Below the pieces are notes generated by a model. The model was given only the letters and a program-made list of their open reading frames with translations. It had not been told where the DNA came from and did no database searches. From NCBI GenBank assembly GCA_963699805.1, contig CAVOVH010000004.1:496001-560000 (forward strand): DNA of 64,000 bases, read 5' to 3'. Numbering within the stretch: position 1 is the first letter of the stretch; the number at the start of each line of letters is the position of its first letter. Below, piece by piece: positions 1-9,435 of the stretch. Source of the DNA: JAGTVG01 sp963699805. GTDB lineage: Bacteria > Bacteroidota > Bacteroidia > Cytophagales > Cyclobacteriaceae. The translations under genes were made by a program, and so were the position numbers.

Positions 1-337
1 TCGCAAACCCGGCTTGCATGAAGAAAACAAGAAAAGCAGCCATACAAAGCCACATGATGTCCGCCACTTCCTGGGACATTATAGCTACCGGTTCCTGACT
101 GATCGATTCAACCTCTTGTATAGAAGTCGGGGATAAATTCATTGCCTGTAAGGAAAGATTTTGTGCATCATCCGTGCTGGCACGATCCTGGGCATACAAA
201 TTCCCTGCATACCACCCCATCACGAGGTAAGTGATCAATAAAATGGGCAGATATCTAAGAACCTTTTTTCTGACCCGGTTTCTGAATGACTCAAAAACAT
301 CGGGTATCTTATCGATTTTAGTAAAATTATTTTTCAT
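1..337 (-). CDS. amt: Ammonium transporter (Amt family), N-terminal part only
   Basis: This is the first 112 residues of a protein that continues beyond the left edge of the window. An unusually long N-terminal stretch of about 85 residues contains a hydrophobic segment ending in YAQ, which looks like a signal peptide. It is followed by a helix reading DIMWLCMAAFLVFFMQAGFA, which matches the first membrane helix of Amt/MEP/Rh ammonium channels. The gene lies 45 bp downstream of the PII gene on the same strand, the classic glnK-amtB order. In that arrangement PII plugs the channel when nitrogen is sufficient. The ATG at 337 is the only sensible start. The assignment rests on the first helix plus the neighbour; the conserved pore residues lie outside the window. 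Confidence 0.85.
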   Translation of the reverse strand, partial: MKNNFTKIDKIPDVFESFRNRVRKKVLRYLPILLITYLVMGWYAGNLYAQDRASTDDAQNLSLQAMNLSPTSIQEVESISQEPVAIMSQEVADIMWLCMAAFLVFFMQAGFA

Positions 338-382
338 AGTTGAGAAGTTAAAATGTGAATGAAGACTTTCAGGAAAGCCCTG

Positions 383-724
383 CTAAAGCGCTGACTTTCC
401 TTTTTCCTTGTTTCGAATGCGGTAAGCTTCCCGGATGTCTGAAACAAAAATCTTCCCATCCCCGATTTTACCGGTATGGGCCGATGTGAGCAGACATTCA
501 ATCAATGCATCGAGCTTATCATCATGGACCACAATTTCCAGCTGGGTTCTTGGAATAAACCCGAGGTCATAGGCAGTCCCGCGGTATTGTTGCTGGGTTG
601 CATGTTCTGTCCCAATTCCTTTAACTTCCGAATAGGTCATAAAACCGATCCCTATCTTCGTAAGTGCTTCATGGACCTCTTCAAACTTTGAAGTCCGGAT
701 AATTGCTTCTACTTTTTTCATCAT
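383..724 (-). CDS. PII-family nitrogen regulatory protein (GlnB/GlnK type)
   Basis: This is a 113-residue PII signal transducer, the usual length of the family. It integrates 2-oxoglutarate and ATP/ADP levels and controls nitrogen assimilation. The N-terminal strand (KKVEAIIR), the EVKG before the T-loop, the T-loop tip YRGTAY with a tyrosine at the position of the uridylylated Tyr51 of E. coli GlnB, and the B-loop TGKIGDGKIFV are all present. Its position directly before an amt gene points to the GlnK role, binding the transporter. The start is MMKK at 724; initiation one codon later is equally possible. The divergent 400-bp AT-rich region upstream holds two similar 18-19 bp motifs (773 and 878) that could bind a regulator. 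Confidence 0.93.
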   Translation of the reverse strand: MMKKVEAIIRTSKFEEVHEALTKIGIGFMTYSEVKGIGTEHATQQQYRGTAYDLGFIPRTQLEIVVHDDKLDALIECLLTSAHTGKIGDGKIFVSDIREAYRIRNKEKGKSAL

Positions 725-772
725 GGAATCATTTAACTTTTATTTAGGCCGCAATGTAGGCCAATTAAAACC

Positions 773-896
773 ATAATTGCAATATTTTGCATTATTTTAT
801 TTTTATGAGGTTTGTTTTTAAACCTTTTTTTATTATATATTCATTTTTTTAATAATTTATAGTTTATTTTTTACCCTATAATTGCAAGATTTGCAA
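773..896. promoter_or_regulatory. Pair of direct repeats in the divergent glnB/GH97 promoter region
   Basis: The motif ATAATTGCAATATTTTGCA occurs at 773-791 and a near-identical ATAATTGCAAGATTTGCA at 878-895, on the same strand and 105 bp (about ten helical turns) apart. They lie in the 399-bp AT-rich gap between the PII gene (minus strand) and the GH97 gene (plus strand). No coding sequence is visible in this gap. The spacing and similarity suggest a pair of operator sites, but the regulator is unknown. Confidence 0.3.
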
Positions 897-1123
897 ATTT
901 GATTTTTGAATATTTGTCGGAAGAAGGGACCTACTGGTAAAAAATATTTATGCACGGATCTGATGTTGAAACGGGAAGGTTTCCATCCTGATTGGGTTAC
1001 AAATTTTCCTTGGTTGCCTTTGTTACCTCCCTGCCTTTTTTCTATTTTTATCTTCGTGTTTTTATGGCCGAGGCATTTTTCTAAACATTTTAAATGCTGT
1101 AACAGCCGTTAAATATTTTGATC

Positions 1124-3097
1124 ATGAAAAAGAAATTTCCATTCATTCTCGTTTTTCTCCTGGCTGCTTTGATACTCCACGCCCAGAAAAATCAATATTT
1201 TACTGTGAAATCCCCAGATGAGAACATCAGTCTGAACATTGAAATCGGTAGTAAAATCATCTGGTCTGTCCTGCACAAAGGGCAGGAGATCATTGCTCCC
1301 TCGGAGGTTTCCCTTCAGCTGGAAGGGGGTAAAATACTCGGAGAAAATGCCAGAGCCAGATTAAAAATGGAATCAGTGGATAGGGAAATCCAGGCCATCA
1401 ACTATAAAAAAGCGATCATTCCGGACCAGTACAACCAGGTTACCCTTAACTGCAGAAATGATTTCGGCCTCATCTTCAGGGTCTACAATGAGGCAGTCGC
1501 TTACCGTTTTTTCACCTCGATCAAAGGAGAGATCACCATTTTAAATGAAGACGCCAACTTCAATTTTACGGCCGATTATAAGGCATTTATCCCCTACATG
1601 ATCGATTACCGGGATGGCAGGATCTTCAACTGTTCTTTCGAATCGCAATATGATGTACAAAATATTTCACAATTCAAGCCGGATTCTCTGGCTTTCCTAC
1701 CCCTGCTTGTCGATGTCGGGAACGGTAAAAAGGTTGTCATCCTCGAGGCCGACCTGGAAAACTACCCGGGCATGTTCCTGAATATCAACGAAACCCGGAA
1801 AGGATTCATGGGAGTATATGCTCCCTATCCCCTGAAAGTAGAGCGAAAAGGGATCAATTATATCCCCATCGAGCGGGCTGATTATATTGCCCGGACTTCC
1901 GGCACCCGGTCATTTCCCTGGCGGACCATTGTGATCAGTGAAAATGATAAGGAATTGTTGAACATCGATATCATCCAGAAGCTGGCTTCACCTCCCAGGA
2001 TCGATGATATTTCCTGGATCGAGCCCGGGCAGGTGGCATGGGACTGGTGGAACGCGATGAACATTTCCCATGTCGATTTCAGGGCTGGAACCAACACCGA
2101 TACCTACAGGTACTACATCGATTTTGCGGCGGACAATGGCATCCGTTACATCATCATGGATGGAGGCTGGTCCAGCTTCGGCAACCTGGCCAAAACAAGG
2201 CCGGAGATCGATCTTCCCGCAATCCTGGCACATGGCAATCAAAAAGGAGTAGGCGTAGTTCTCTGGGCAAGCTGGTATGGCATTTTGCAGCAGATGGACG
2301 AAATATTCCCCTTATATGCTGATATGGGCGTCAAGGGTTTCAAGATCGATTTTTTCGACCGGGACGATCAGGTTGCGGTCGCTTCGACCTATGAGATCGC
2401 AAAAAAAGCCGCGGAATATCATCTGATCGTCGATTATCATGGAATATATAAACCCACCGGTCTGCAACGGACTTATCCCAACGTAGTCGGCTATGAGGGA
2501 GTACAGGGCCTGGAGTATACAAAATGGTCACGTGAGGAAGTACCACGGTATGATGTAACGATACCTTATATCCGGATGATGGCCGGTCCGATGGATTATA
2601 CACCCGGCGCCATGCGGAATGCCAATAGGGATAACTTCCGGGCGATCAATGCCAATCCCATGAGCCAAGGCACCCGCTGCCACCAGCTGGCGATGTACGT
2701 GATCTTCGAGGTCCCGTTCCAGATGCTGGCCGACAATCCTACCATCTATATGCAGGAACAGGAATGTACCGGTTTCATTGTGAAGGTACCCACCACCTTC
2801 GACGAGACCGTTCCCCTGGATGGTAAAATAGGAGAATATGTGGCCCTTGCCCGGCGGAAAGGAGATACCTGGTATATCGGCGCAATGACCAACTGGGATG
2901 CACGGGAATTGACCTTTGACCTGTCTTTCCTTGATGAGAGGAATTACCGGGCTGTGATCTTCAGGGACGGCATCAATGCTGATCGCGACGCCACCGATTA
3001 TGTCAGGGAGGAGATCCCGGTCACTTCTGGTGACCAGTTGAAAATTAATATGTCGACCGGCGGAGGTTGGGTAGCGAGGATTGAAAAGGTGAGATAA
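1124..3097 (+). CDS. Glycoside hydrolase family 97, probably retaining (alpha-galactosidase-like)
   Basis: This is a 657-residue secreted enzyme with a signal peptide ending in LHAQ. It has the GH97 layout: an N-terminal beta-super-sandwich (about residues 25-275), a catalytic barrel opening with GQVAWDWWN, and a C-terminal beta domain. GH97 has inverting alpha-glucosidases (SusB, which lacks the nucleophile) and retaining alpha-galactosidases with an Asp nucleophile and a Glu acid/base. Here FKIDFF supplies Asp409 and GLEY supplies Glu464. Their 55-residue spacing equals that of the D415/E470 pair I recall for the retaining enzyme BtGH97b. I therefore infer a retaining enzyme acting on alpha-galactosides or alpha-glucosides. 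I chose ATG 1124; a TTG two codons upstream is possible. Confidence 0.9.
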   Translation: MKKKFPFILVFLLAALILHAQKNQYFTVKSPDENISLNIEIGSKIIWSVLHKGQEIIAPSEVSLQLEGGKILGENARARLKMESVDREIQAINYKKAIIPDQYNQVTLNCRNDFGLIFRVYNEAVAYRFFTSIKGEITILNEDANFNFTADYKAFIPYMIDYRDGRIFNCSFESQYDVQNISQFKPDSLAFLPLLVDVGNGKKVVILEADLENYPGMFLNINETRKGFMGVYAPYPLKVERKGINYIPIERADYIARTSGTRSFPWRTIVISENDKELLNIDIIQKLASPPRIDDISWIEPGQVAWDWWNAMNISHVDFRAGTNTDTYRYYIDFAADNGIRYIIMDGGWSSFGNLAKTRPEIDLPAILAHGNQKGVGVVLWASWYGILQQMDEIFPLYADMGVKGFKIDFFDRDDQVAVASTYEIAKKAAEYHLIVDYHGIYKPTGLQRTYPNVVGYEGVQGLEYTKWSREEVPRYDVTIPYIRMMAGPMDYTPGAMRNANRDNFRAINANPMSQGTRCHQLAMYVIFEVPFQMLADNPTIYMQEQECTGFIVKVPTTFDETVPLDGKIGEYVALARRKGDTWYIGAMTNWDARELTFDLSFLDERNYRAVIFRDGINADRDATDYVREEIPVTSGDQLKINMSTGGGWVARIEKVR

Positions 3098-3211
3098 TTA
3101 ACTAGATAATACAGGTTGTTAGCTCAAAACATAGAATTCTGTAAAAACCGTTTTAATAATAAATGGTGGTCAAATCTTCACTTTTGTTTCTATCAATTGA
3201 TAAAAAATGGA

Positions 3212-3439
3212 TTGAAATTGCGCTGGTTTAAAAACATCGGACCTTTTTTTATTCCTGTGTCCCTGATCGGTTGGATTTTCCTGTCAGGAGGACTACTTCT
3301 GGCCGTTTATTTTTTTATCGACATTGACAGCAGATCTCATTCTGCAAGTGATACATTGATCAACTTTGTCTTTAATTTATTCCTTATTGGCGTGGTTTAT
3401 ACGTTGATTGCCTACCTAACCAGCAGATCCAGGAAATAA
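3212..3439 (+). CDS. Small two-helix membrane protein, conserved hypothetical
   Basis: This is a protein of about 75 residues with two predicted membrane helices: GPFFIPVSLIGWIFLSGGLL running into AVYFFI, and NFVFNLFLIGVVYTLIAYL. They are separated by the hydrophilic stretch DIDSRSHSASDTLI. No ATG is available in frame. I place the start at the TTG at 3212 (reading KLRWFKNIG after the initiator), because the upstream part of the frame has no membrane or protein-like character. Small proteins of this layout look familiar from Bacteroidota, but I know no function for them. It follows the GH97 gene by 114 bp and could share its transcript. Confidence 0.6.
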   Translation: MKLRWFKNIGPFFIPVSLIGWIFLSGGLLLAVYFFIDIDSRSHSASDTLINFVFNLFLIGVVYTLIAYLTSRSRK

Positions 3440-3828
3440 ATGACGAATTTCAGCCTTCAAAATTTCTAATTTACAGTCAACATCGCTTGTGCCAGTAGTG
3501 GAACCCAGATCCTATAACATGTGTGGGCGGGTTAAACGAATGTAATACAACCAATTGAAGAACGGAGCTGGCGTGGATGTTATTTGGATGGACCTGTGTA
3601 GGATCATCCGTGCCCCTCTTAACCATCGCCTCTCATTACTGGTTTCGGATTACTTAATTTGATGGAATGAGGAATAATATCGAAATTTAAATATTAGAAA
3701 ATCTATAGGCCATATCTGACTCATTGCCTGCGTCTATTAGTAACAGACAGATTTTCACGTGTAGGGTATTTATTTCATAAGTACTTGATTGTTATTAAAT
3801 TTTAGAACAAGGATTAATGAAATAACCA
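3440..3828. other. 389-bp intergenic region with a degenerate repeat copy
   Basis: I see no coding sequence here. The stretch 3566-3620 is a diverged copy of a sequence at 11475-11529 (shared core AGCTGGCGTGGATGTT and, after a variable stretch, GGATCATCC then TGCCCC). The remainder is AT-rich leader DNA of the ABC-F gene. Confidence 0.5.
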
Positions 3829-5343
3829 ATGAAAGATTTTATATACATCGATCATTTACGTTTTACCTATCCCAATAACACGGAATCCTTGTTTGACGAT
3901 ATCTCCTTTCAGCTGAATCAGGGATGGACTGCGGTGGTCGGACCTAATGGAAGTGGTAAAACCACCCTTCTAAAGTTGATAGGCGGATTACTGGAGCCGG
4001 ATTCCGGGGTACTTCATTTTCCCGGAATCCGGTATTATGCCGAACAACGCACCGATTCCTTACCACAGGGATTTTCTGAATTTCTTGGATCCACTCAAAA
4101 AATGGCCTTTAAAACCAAAGAGTCACTTGGCATAAAGGATCAATGGTCACAGAATTGGGATCAATTGAGTCATGGGGAACGAAAACGCTGTCAGATTGCA
4201 GCTGCTTTGTTTGCGGAACCTTTTATCCTGGCCATTGACGAACCCTCAAATCACCTGGATTATGAAAGCCGGCAGATCCTGTTTGATGCATTAAAGTTGT
4301 TCAAGGGCATCGGAATACTGGTGAGTCATGACCGTGAATTAATGGACTTTCTCTGTCATAATACGATCTTCCTGGATCCCCCGGAAATAGAGGTACGAAG
4401 AGTCCCTTATAGTCTGGCTGCCCGGGAAAGAGAAAGGGAGAATAAAAGTAAAATGGTGGAACATGAATCAGTCAGACGGGAAGTGAAAAAAATAAAAAAG
4501 AAAGTGATCCTGCAGAAAGAAAAAGCCAGCCGGACAGCCAAAGCTGGTTCCAAGCGTAATATCGGGACCAGGGATCATGACGCCAAAGCAAAAAAAGATC
4601 TGGGCAAGCTGACCGGCAAAGACGCCATTGAAGGCCGTATCTATAAACGCTTTAAGACGAAACTTGAAAGGGCTGAAACGCGTAAGGATACCATTCATTT
4701 CAGAAAATCATTCCCGATGGGTATAAAATTCCAAGAAGAGGAATCCACTCGCTTTTTCCCCATCATAATTCCCTCAGGATCCTTAAAACTGGGCAAAGAG
4801 AAAACCTTGCAGATCCCCGAATTGACGATCCGTTACGGGGATAAGATCGGCTTATTCGGGAATAATGGATCAGGTAAGAGCACCTTTTTAAACCATCTGA
4901 TTGCCTCATCAAATCTGCCGGAAGACAAACTTATTTACATCCCCCAGGAGGTCCCGGTTGATCAGTCCCGGTCGATGCTCAGGAGCGTTCAGAAATATGA
5001 CAGAGAAAAAAAGGGCCAGATGATGATTCTGATCAGCCGGTTGGGATCGGATCCTCATCGGGTGCTGGAGACGGATATACCCAGTCCCGGGGAGGTTCGT
5101 AAACTGATGCTGGCTGAAGGCATTCTCAAAAATCCAGGGATCATCATACTGGATGAACCTACCAATCACATGGATCTGCCATCCATCGAATGTGTGGAGC
5201 AGGCATTGAAGGAATGCTCCTGCACGCAGCTCCTGGTCAGCCACGACCGGGTATTCCTGAAAAACACGGTCAGTGAATGCTGGTTATTTTCGGAAAGTGC
5301 TGAAAATGAATATATAATTGACGATAAGTTTTTAATGGATTAA
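3829..5343 (+). CDS. ABC-F family ATPase (duplicated ATP-binding cassette, no membrane domain)
   Basis: This is a 504-residue protein with two ATP-binding cassettes and no transmembrane segment, the ABC-F design. These proteins bind the ribosomal E site; some act in translation and some protect against ribosome-targeting antibiotics. Cassette 1 has Walker A GPNGSGKT (38-45), signature LSHGE (113-117) and Walker B LAIDEP (134-139). Cassette 2 has Walker A GNNGSGKS (344-351), a degenerate signature SPGEV (419-423) and Walker B IILDEPTNHMD. The linker (about 190-295) is long and very rich in Lys, Arg and Glu, as expected for the helical arm that reaches into the ribosome. It is convergent with the acylase gene, 37 bp apart. 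A resistance role cannot be read from sequence alone. Confidence 0.88.
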   Translation: MKDFIYIDHLRFTYPNNTESLFDDISFQLNQGWTAVVGPNGSGKTTLLKLIGGLLEPDSGVLHFPGIRYYAEQRTDSLPQGFSEFLGSTQKMAFKTKESLGIKDQWSQNWDQLSHGERKRCQIAAALFAEPFILAIDEPSNHLDYESRQILFDALKLFKGIGILVSHDRELMDFLCHNTIFLDPPEIEVRRVPYSLAARERERENKSKMVEHESVRREVKKIKKKVILQKEKASRTAKAGSKRNIGTRDHDAKAKKDLGKLTGKDAIEGRIYKRFKTKLERAETRKDTIHFRKSFPMGIKFQEEESTRFFPIIIPSGSLKLGKEKTLQIPELTIRYGDKIGLFGNNGSGKSTFLNHLIASSNLPEDKLIYIPQEVPVDQSRSMLRSVQKYDREKKGQMMILISRLGSDPHRVLETDIPSPGEVRKLMLAEGILKNPGIIILDEPTNHMDLPSIECVEQALKECSCTQLLVSHDRVFLKNTVSECWLFSESAENEYIIDDKFLMD

Positions 5344-5380
5344 TATCAACCATTTTTAACCCGGAATAAAGATTAATTTT

Positions 5381-7459
5381 TTACATATCAAATCTCTCTC
5401 TTTTTTCAAGATTTTTTATGATTTCATCTTTCTCCAGAAAGGCAGGCCGTAATTTTTTTTCGGAGAGTAGCTTAATTTGATCGCCAATATGCTTATTTCC
5501 AGGTTGAGATGCATTTCCATAACTTAAAAGTACCTGGGCCCTGACTTTCTTGCCAAATTCAGTGATGGCAGTGTAGGTGTCGCCAAATCCGGCACGTTTT
5601 TTATGGTCAGTATCCTCCAGGTAATCAATGGTCCTGAAAATCCCATATCGCTCTGGTCCCCCATTTGCCGGGTAATCCAATTCATTCATCCGGAACCGGT
5701 GTACGTCGCCCCAGGCGATGTCCATTGAGCCATATTTTTCCTTTATCTCTTTTGCTGCTCTGATCAGGAGTTCTACCGCCTTTTTTTGATCCGAAATCCC
5801 GTCAGGAGTGGAAATAGGGTAGCTGGGATCCCATTTCTTTTCAAACAAACTGCCATCCAGCTGGTCGAACCAATGGGTGAATAAAACGGCTCCCCTGCTG
5901 TCGGAATCTGTTTTCTGGTCCCAGTTTTTTAAAATATTCGCTGCATGGAGGGCGGTGGTATCAGGATACTTTTCGACTGCACACAATAGATCATCAATGA
6001 ACCGATCAGCAGCCTCCAACCCGGTATTGAGTTTATAGCCTAACAACTGGTCAAAAGAAATAGAAAGATTATTAAGAATCATATTGGTTGCCCTTTGGGC
6101 TCTTAAATGCATGAACCTGGGAGCCAAGTAAACAGGAAAATCTGCAGGATTCAAAACGGGAGGGTAGGTACAGGTCCACGGCGGATCGTTACAGTTTTGG
6201 AGGAATCCAGAAGAGGGATTGATCACTTTTGGAAGGTCATCATAATCATGGTATTTATGCCATATATATTTTGATACTGTTCCATCGATCGTTCCCTTCC
6301 AGAATTTAAAATCTCCTTCAGGTTTCTCCGGGATATTCCCGTTGAATAGATAAAGGATGTTGCCAGATTGATCGGCATAAATGATATTGAACATTGGGTT
6401 CTGAAGCATTCTGAGCGCAGACTCAAACTCAGATAGGTTTGATGAACCTCCCATCTTATGAAACTGTTCAAAAATCCGTGCATTTTCCATTCCAACAAAT
6501 CGCAAGGCATAGGCCATCGTATCATTTTTGCTGATGATAGGCCCATGTTGGGAATATTCAAAAGTTACCAATATTTCTTTTTGTGTTCCGTCATTTTGAG
6601 ATACGTTGAATAAATGGGTCTTTTTTTCAAAAGTCGTCAAATTCCCATCCAGCAGATAACCATTCTTTTGCAATACCAGTTTGTACCGGTCCGATCCATC
6701 CAGTGTATTCACTGTCATAGCCCAGCCCAGGTGATGATTAAAAGCCATAACCAGGGTGGGGACTCCTACTAAACTGACGCCATAGGCATTATAATCCTTT
6801 GAAATTAGATGCGCTTCAAAAAAAGTAAAAAGGCCTGTCCACGGAAGGTGGGGATTGGTCAGAAGCATCGCATTACCTGATGCTGATTTGGAAGGTGCAA
6901 TGGCATAGGCGTTGGATCCCATATTTGAAGCTCTATTGATATAAAATAAATCTTCTCCAGCAATGAATTCAAGACACAGCACCCGAAGTATGTGTGCCAT
7001 TACATCTACTGCCTTCACAGGCAATACCTGTTTGACCTTGCTTCCAATAGATTCCGGATATGCCTGCGCATAATCATTCATGCCATTTACAAAGGCATCC
7101 AGGTAAGACTTAAAGACTGGATCCTGTTGCTGATAATTTATTTGGGATCGATCCGGTATGTTAAACAGCCAGATCTTTTTATCAGATTCAAAATGTGATT
7201 CACCCCAGTATTCAGAAGCACGGCCCCTGGCTTCTGCATAGAGTTGAAGGATCAGATTGGCATGATTTTCCATTTGTGCCCATCCGAAACCATAATACAT
7301 TTCCTTAAGGTTTTTACCATAAATATGCGGTACTCCGAAATTATCCCAAAGAATCTCTGTTTTTGTCTTTTGGGGCTGAATATCACATCTGACAAATAAT
7401 AATAACAGGATAAATCCAGTTAGAATTTTCCGTGTGATAAACGGGTTCCTGTATATCAT
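5381..7459 (-). CDS. Penicillin acylase family (S45) Ntn-hydrolase, exported
   Basis: This is a 692-residue exported enzyme. After a hydrophobic N-terminal segment (LTGFILLLLFVRC; possibly a relaxed lipobox at Cys25) comes the family start EILWDNFGVPHIYG. The autoprocessing site of S45 hydrolases is visible as MGSNAYAIAP, with Gly181-Ser182. Ser182 would become the N-terminal nucleophile after cleavage into alpha and beta chains. The family includes penicillin G acylase and the acyl-homoserine-lactone acylases PvdQ and QuiP, all cleaving amides in the periplasm. The natural substrate could be acylated amino sugars, N-acyl signals or beta-lactams; I cannot choose. It lies 120 bp downstream of the CocE-type hydrolase gene on the same strand, so the two may be co-expressed. 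Confidence 0.87.
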   Translation of the reverse strand: MIYRNPFITRKILTGFILLLLFVRCDIQPQKTKTEILWDNFGVPHIYGKNLKEMYYGFGWAQMENHANLILQLYAEARGRASEYWGESHFESDKKIWLFNIPDRSQINYQQQDPVFKSYLDAFVNGMNDYAQAYPESIGSKVKQVLPVKAVDVMAHILRVLCLEFIAGEDLFYINRASNMGSNAYAIAPSKSASGNAMLLTNPHLPWTGLFTFFEAHLISKDYNAYGVSLVGVPTLVMAFNHHLGWAMTVNTLDGSDRYKLVLQKNGYLLDGNLTTFEKKTHLFNVSQNDGTQKEILVTFEYSQHGPIISKNDTMAYALRFVGMENARIFEQFHKMGGSSNLSEFESALRMLQNPMFNIIYADQSGNILYLFNGNIPEKPEGDFKFWKGTIDGTVSKYIWHKYHDYDDLPKVINPSSGFLQNCNDPPWTCTYPPVLNPADFPVYLAPRFMHLRAQRATNMILNNLSISFDQLLGYKLNTGLEAADRFIDDLLCAVEKYPDTTALHAANILKNWDQKTDSDSRGAVLFTHWFDQLDGSLFEKKWDPSYPISTPDGISDQKKAVELLIRAAKEIKEKYGSMDIAWGDVHRFRMNELDYPANGGPERYGIFRTIDYLEDTDHKKRAGFGDTYTAITEFGKKVRAQVLLSYGNASQPGNKHIGDQIKLLSEKKLRPAFLEKDEIIKNLEKRERFDM

Positions 7460-7579
7460 AAGTTTTTGTTTATTAAAAAATAAGAAGTCTGAGTTGATAC
7501 TATAAAATATTTTAATTCGCCCGACTTTCTTTTCCCCAATTTATGAAAAATCTATTTTACAGGAAATCAACACCATAAT

Positions 7580-9217
7580 TTACTGATTATTAAACTCAAG
7601 AACCTGAAGTTTAATGCAGGAGGGTGTTTCCGGCCCGTAATAAATCACTTGTCGGGCCTTTATCGATTCAACAGCATTTGCAATCGGTGAGCAATTATTC
7701 AGATTTCGGTTATATCGCGGGAACCAGGAAGAGGTAATGGCCACTCTAAGCTTATGATCCGTATCCAGTTGATACCCTGTTGCCCAAACAGATATTTCAT
7801 ATTTAGTAGGTTTATCTTCATTCAACTCGACTTTTGCTCCACCTTCCTGTATATTGATGATTTTCCCATCCGGAAAGACATCCTGCAAACATACAATAAT
7901 ATCAGTGCATAAAGAATTGCCGGAAAGCCACAAGGAAGCGGAAATAGGTCCAAGCAGAATCATAGGTTCATCTAGAACATTTGTCTCAAAATTCACCTGA
8001 TCAGTACGGTTGATATTGTCATTTTGTTCGGCTGGACCCACTTTATCACCTAAAGCAGTCCCACCAAAACTTGGATAGGGGTCCGTTGGATCATAATCGA
8101 AAGTCAACAATCCATCCGATGCATACTTTTCCGGACTAAAATAGTTATCCGGGCCTATATAATAGGGGATCATTTGGGTTTCACGGGGAGGCCATTCATC
8201 AGATCCAAAGTATTCATTCCTTCCCATGATGAATAGATTATATTTTTTATCCTTCAGGGGTGAAGGCAAATTTTTTTTCTTCCCTTTAACTTTTTTTACA
8301 GTGTATAAAAATATCTTTAAAGGATTTCCAGTCCTTTTTGTACCCCCATATTCATTTTCCACCCCCTGCGTACCATGGCAAAATGGACCAATAACCATAT
8401 GACTGTCAGGATGTTCTTTTGTAGCTAAAGACTGAAAATCTTCGATCTGGGTTTTTAAAAAAATATCATACCATCCAGCGATGGACAAGACCGGGGCATG
8501 TGCTAATCCTCTGTGATTCATTTTTCCCCAATAAGCATCACTTGATTCATGCGCAAGCCAGTCATTGATGAAAGAAATATCACGGACGGTGGAATCATCC
8601 GCGATAGATAATGGAAGCATCCTGTAACTTTTTTTCAGTTTTTCCTGGGTAATATCGTTTGAGCTCTGTGATGCATTTGTCAATCCCCAAATAAAAGCGG
8701 ATTGTAAAGAAAAAAGTCCATCAGGATACATGAAATCGTAGATGTTGGCTCCGGCAAGTAATGGGACTAAAAAATCGAGTGAATCTGAAATTGCCCATTG
8801 CGTATATCCGGAATAGCTGGTTCCCCAACCACTCACAATGCCATTAGACCAGGATTGGTTTCTGATCCATATCAAGGTCTCGAGGCCATCTTCCCGTTCA
8901 TTGATGAAGGGATAAAATTCTCCACCGGATTTATATTTACCCCTGACATCCTGGATCACTACCGCAATTCCCTTTATTCCAAATGCATCTCCCACCCAGG
9001 ATTCGGTCTCTTTATTGTATGGAGTCCTTAAAAGTATGGTAGGATATTTTCCATGGCCTTTGGGAATATATACGTCCGTTTTGAGCGGGACGGAATCATT
9101 CATTATAATATCTGTTTCTGTTTTATTTGGTTTTAGAAAACATGAACAAGTCAAAAAGGAGATCCCAATAAGCCATATGATTGATCTGAAACCAATTTTT
9201 AAAAAATCTGATCTCAT
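7580..9217 (-). CDS. CocE/NonD (peptidase S15) family alpha/beta hydrolase, lipoprotein
   Basis: This is a 545-residue hydrolase of the X-Pro dipeptidyl-peptidase/CocE family, which includes cocaine esterase, alpha-amino-acid ester hydrolases and glutaryl-7-ACA acylases. The N-terminus has a signal segment ending FLTCSC, so it is probably lipid anchored. Family marks are LLRTPYNK, QDVRGKYKSGGEF, the nucleophile Ser134 in GTSYSG followed by YTQW, Asp251 in AGWYDIFL and His281 in GPFCHGT. The C-terminal jelly-roll domain with the dicarboxylate-type esterase signature is present to the end, so the gene is full length. It precedes the S45 acylase on the same strand; both families contain enzymes that attack beta-lactam side chains or amino-acid esters. 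Confidence 0.88.
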   Translation of the reverse strand: MRSDFLKIGFRSIIWLIGISFLTCSCFLKPNKTETDIIMNDSVPLKTDVYIPKGHGKYPTILLRTPYNKETESWVGDAFGIKGIAVVIQDVRGKYKSGGEFYPFINEREDGLETLIWIRNQSWSNGIVSGWGTSYSGYTQWAISDSLDFLVPLLAGANIYDFMYPDGLFSLQSAFIWGLTNASQSSNDITQEKLKKSYRMLPLSIADDSTVRDISFINDWLAHESSDAYWGKMNHRGLAHAPVLSIAGWYDIFLKTQIEDFQSLATKEHPDSHMVIGPFCHGTQGVENEYGGTKRTGNPLKIFLYTVKKVKGKKKNLPSPLKDKKYNLFIMGRNEYFGSDEWPPRETQMIPYYIGPDNYFSPEKYASDGLLTFDYDPTDPYPSFGGTALGDKVGPAEQNDNINRTDQVNFETNVLDEPMILLGPISASLWLSGNSLCTDIIVCLQDVFPDGKIINIQEGGAKVELNEDKPTKYEISVWATGYQLDTDHKLRVAITSSWFPRYNRNLNNCSPIANAVESIKARQVIYYGPETPSCIKLQVLEFNNQ

Positions 9218-9435
9218 TTTATGTGATTAGGTCAATGATAAAAAATTCAATCCATCCCGATGCTACTAAATTAAGATTAACGTATATAATTCAAGAATTA
9301 CATGAGCTACAAAATTTCGTTAAATAAATTAATATTCTTATCGTCCCAAATGTTGATTCCTTTATTGGTACAAATGTTCTAAACTGGCCTTGCGTGGCTG
9401 AAGCTTGTACCAAACACTGGCAATATGACCATTCA

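Noticed and set aside
740..765. Sigma-54-type promoter upstream of the PII gene (TTGGCC...TTGC)
   Set aside because: The GG to GC spacing is two bases too short for the -24/-12 pattern.
906..1112. 68-codon frame upstream of GH97
   Set aside because: AT-rich promoter region, no protein-like pattern, no ribosome binding site that fits.
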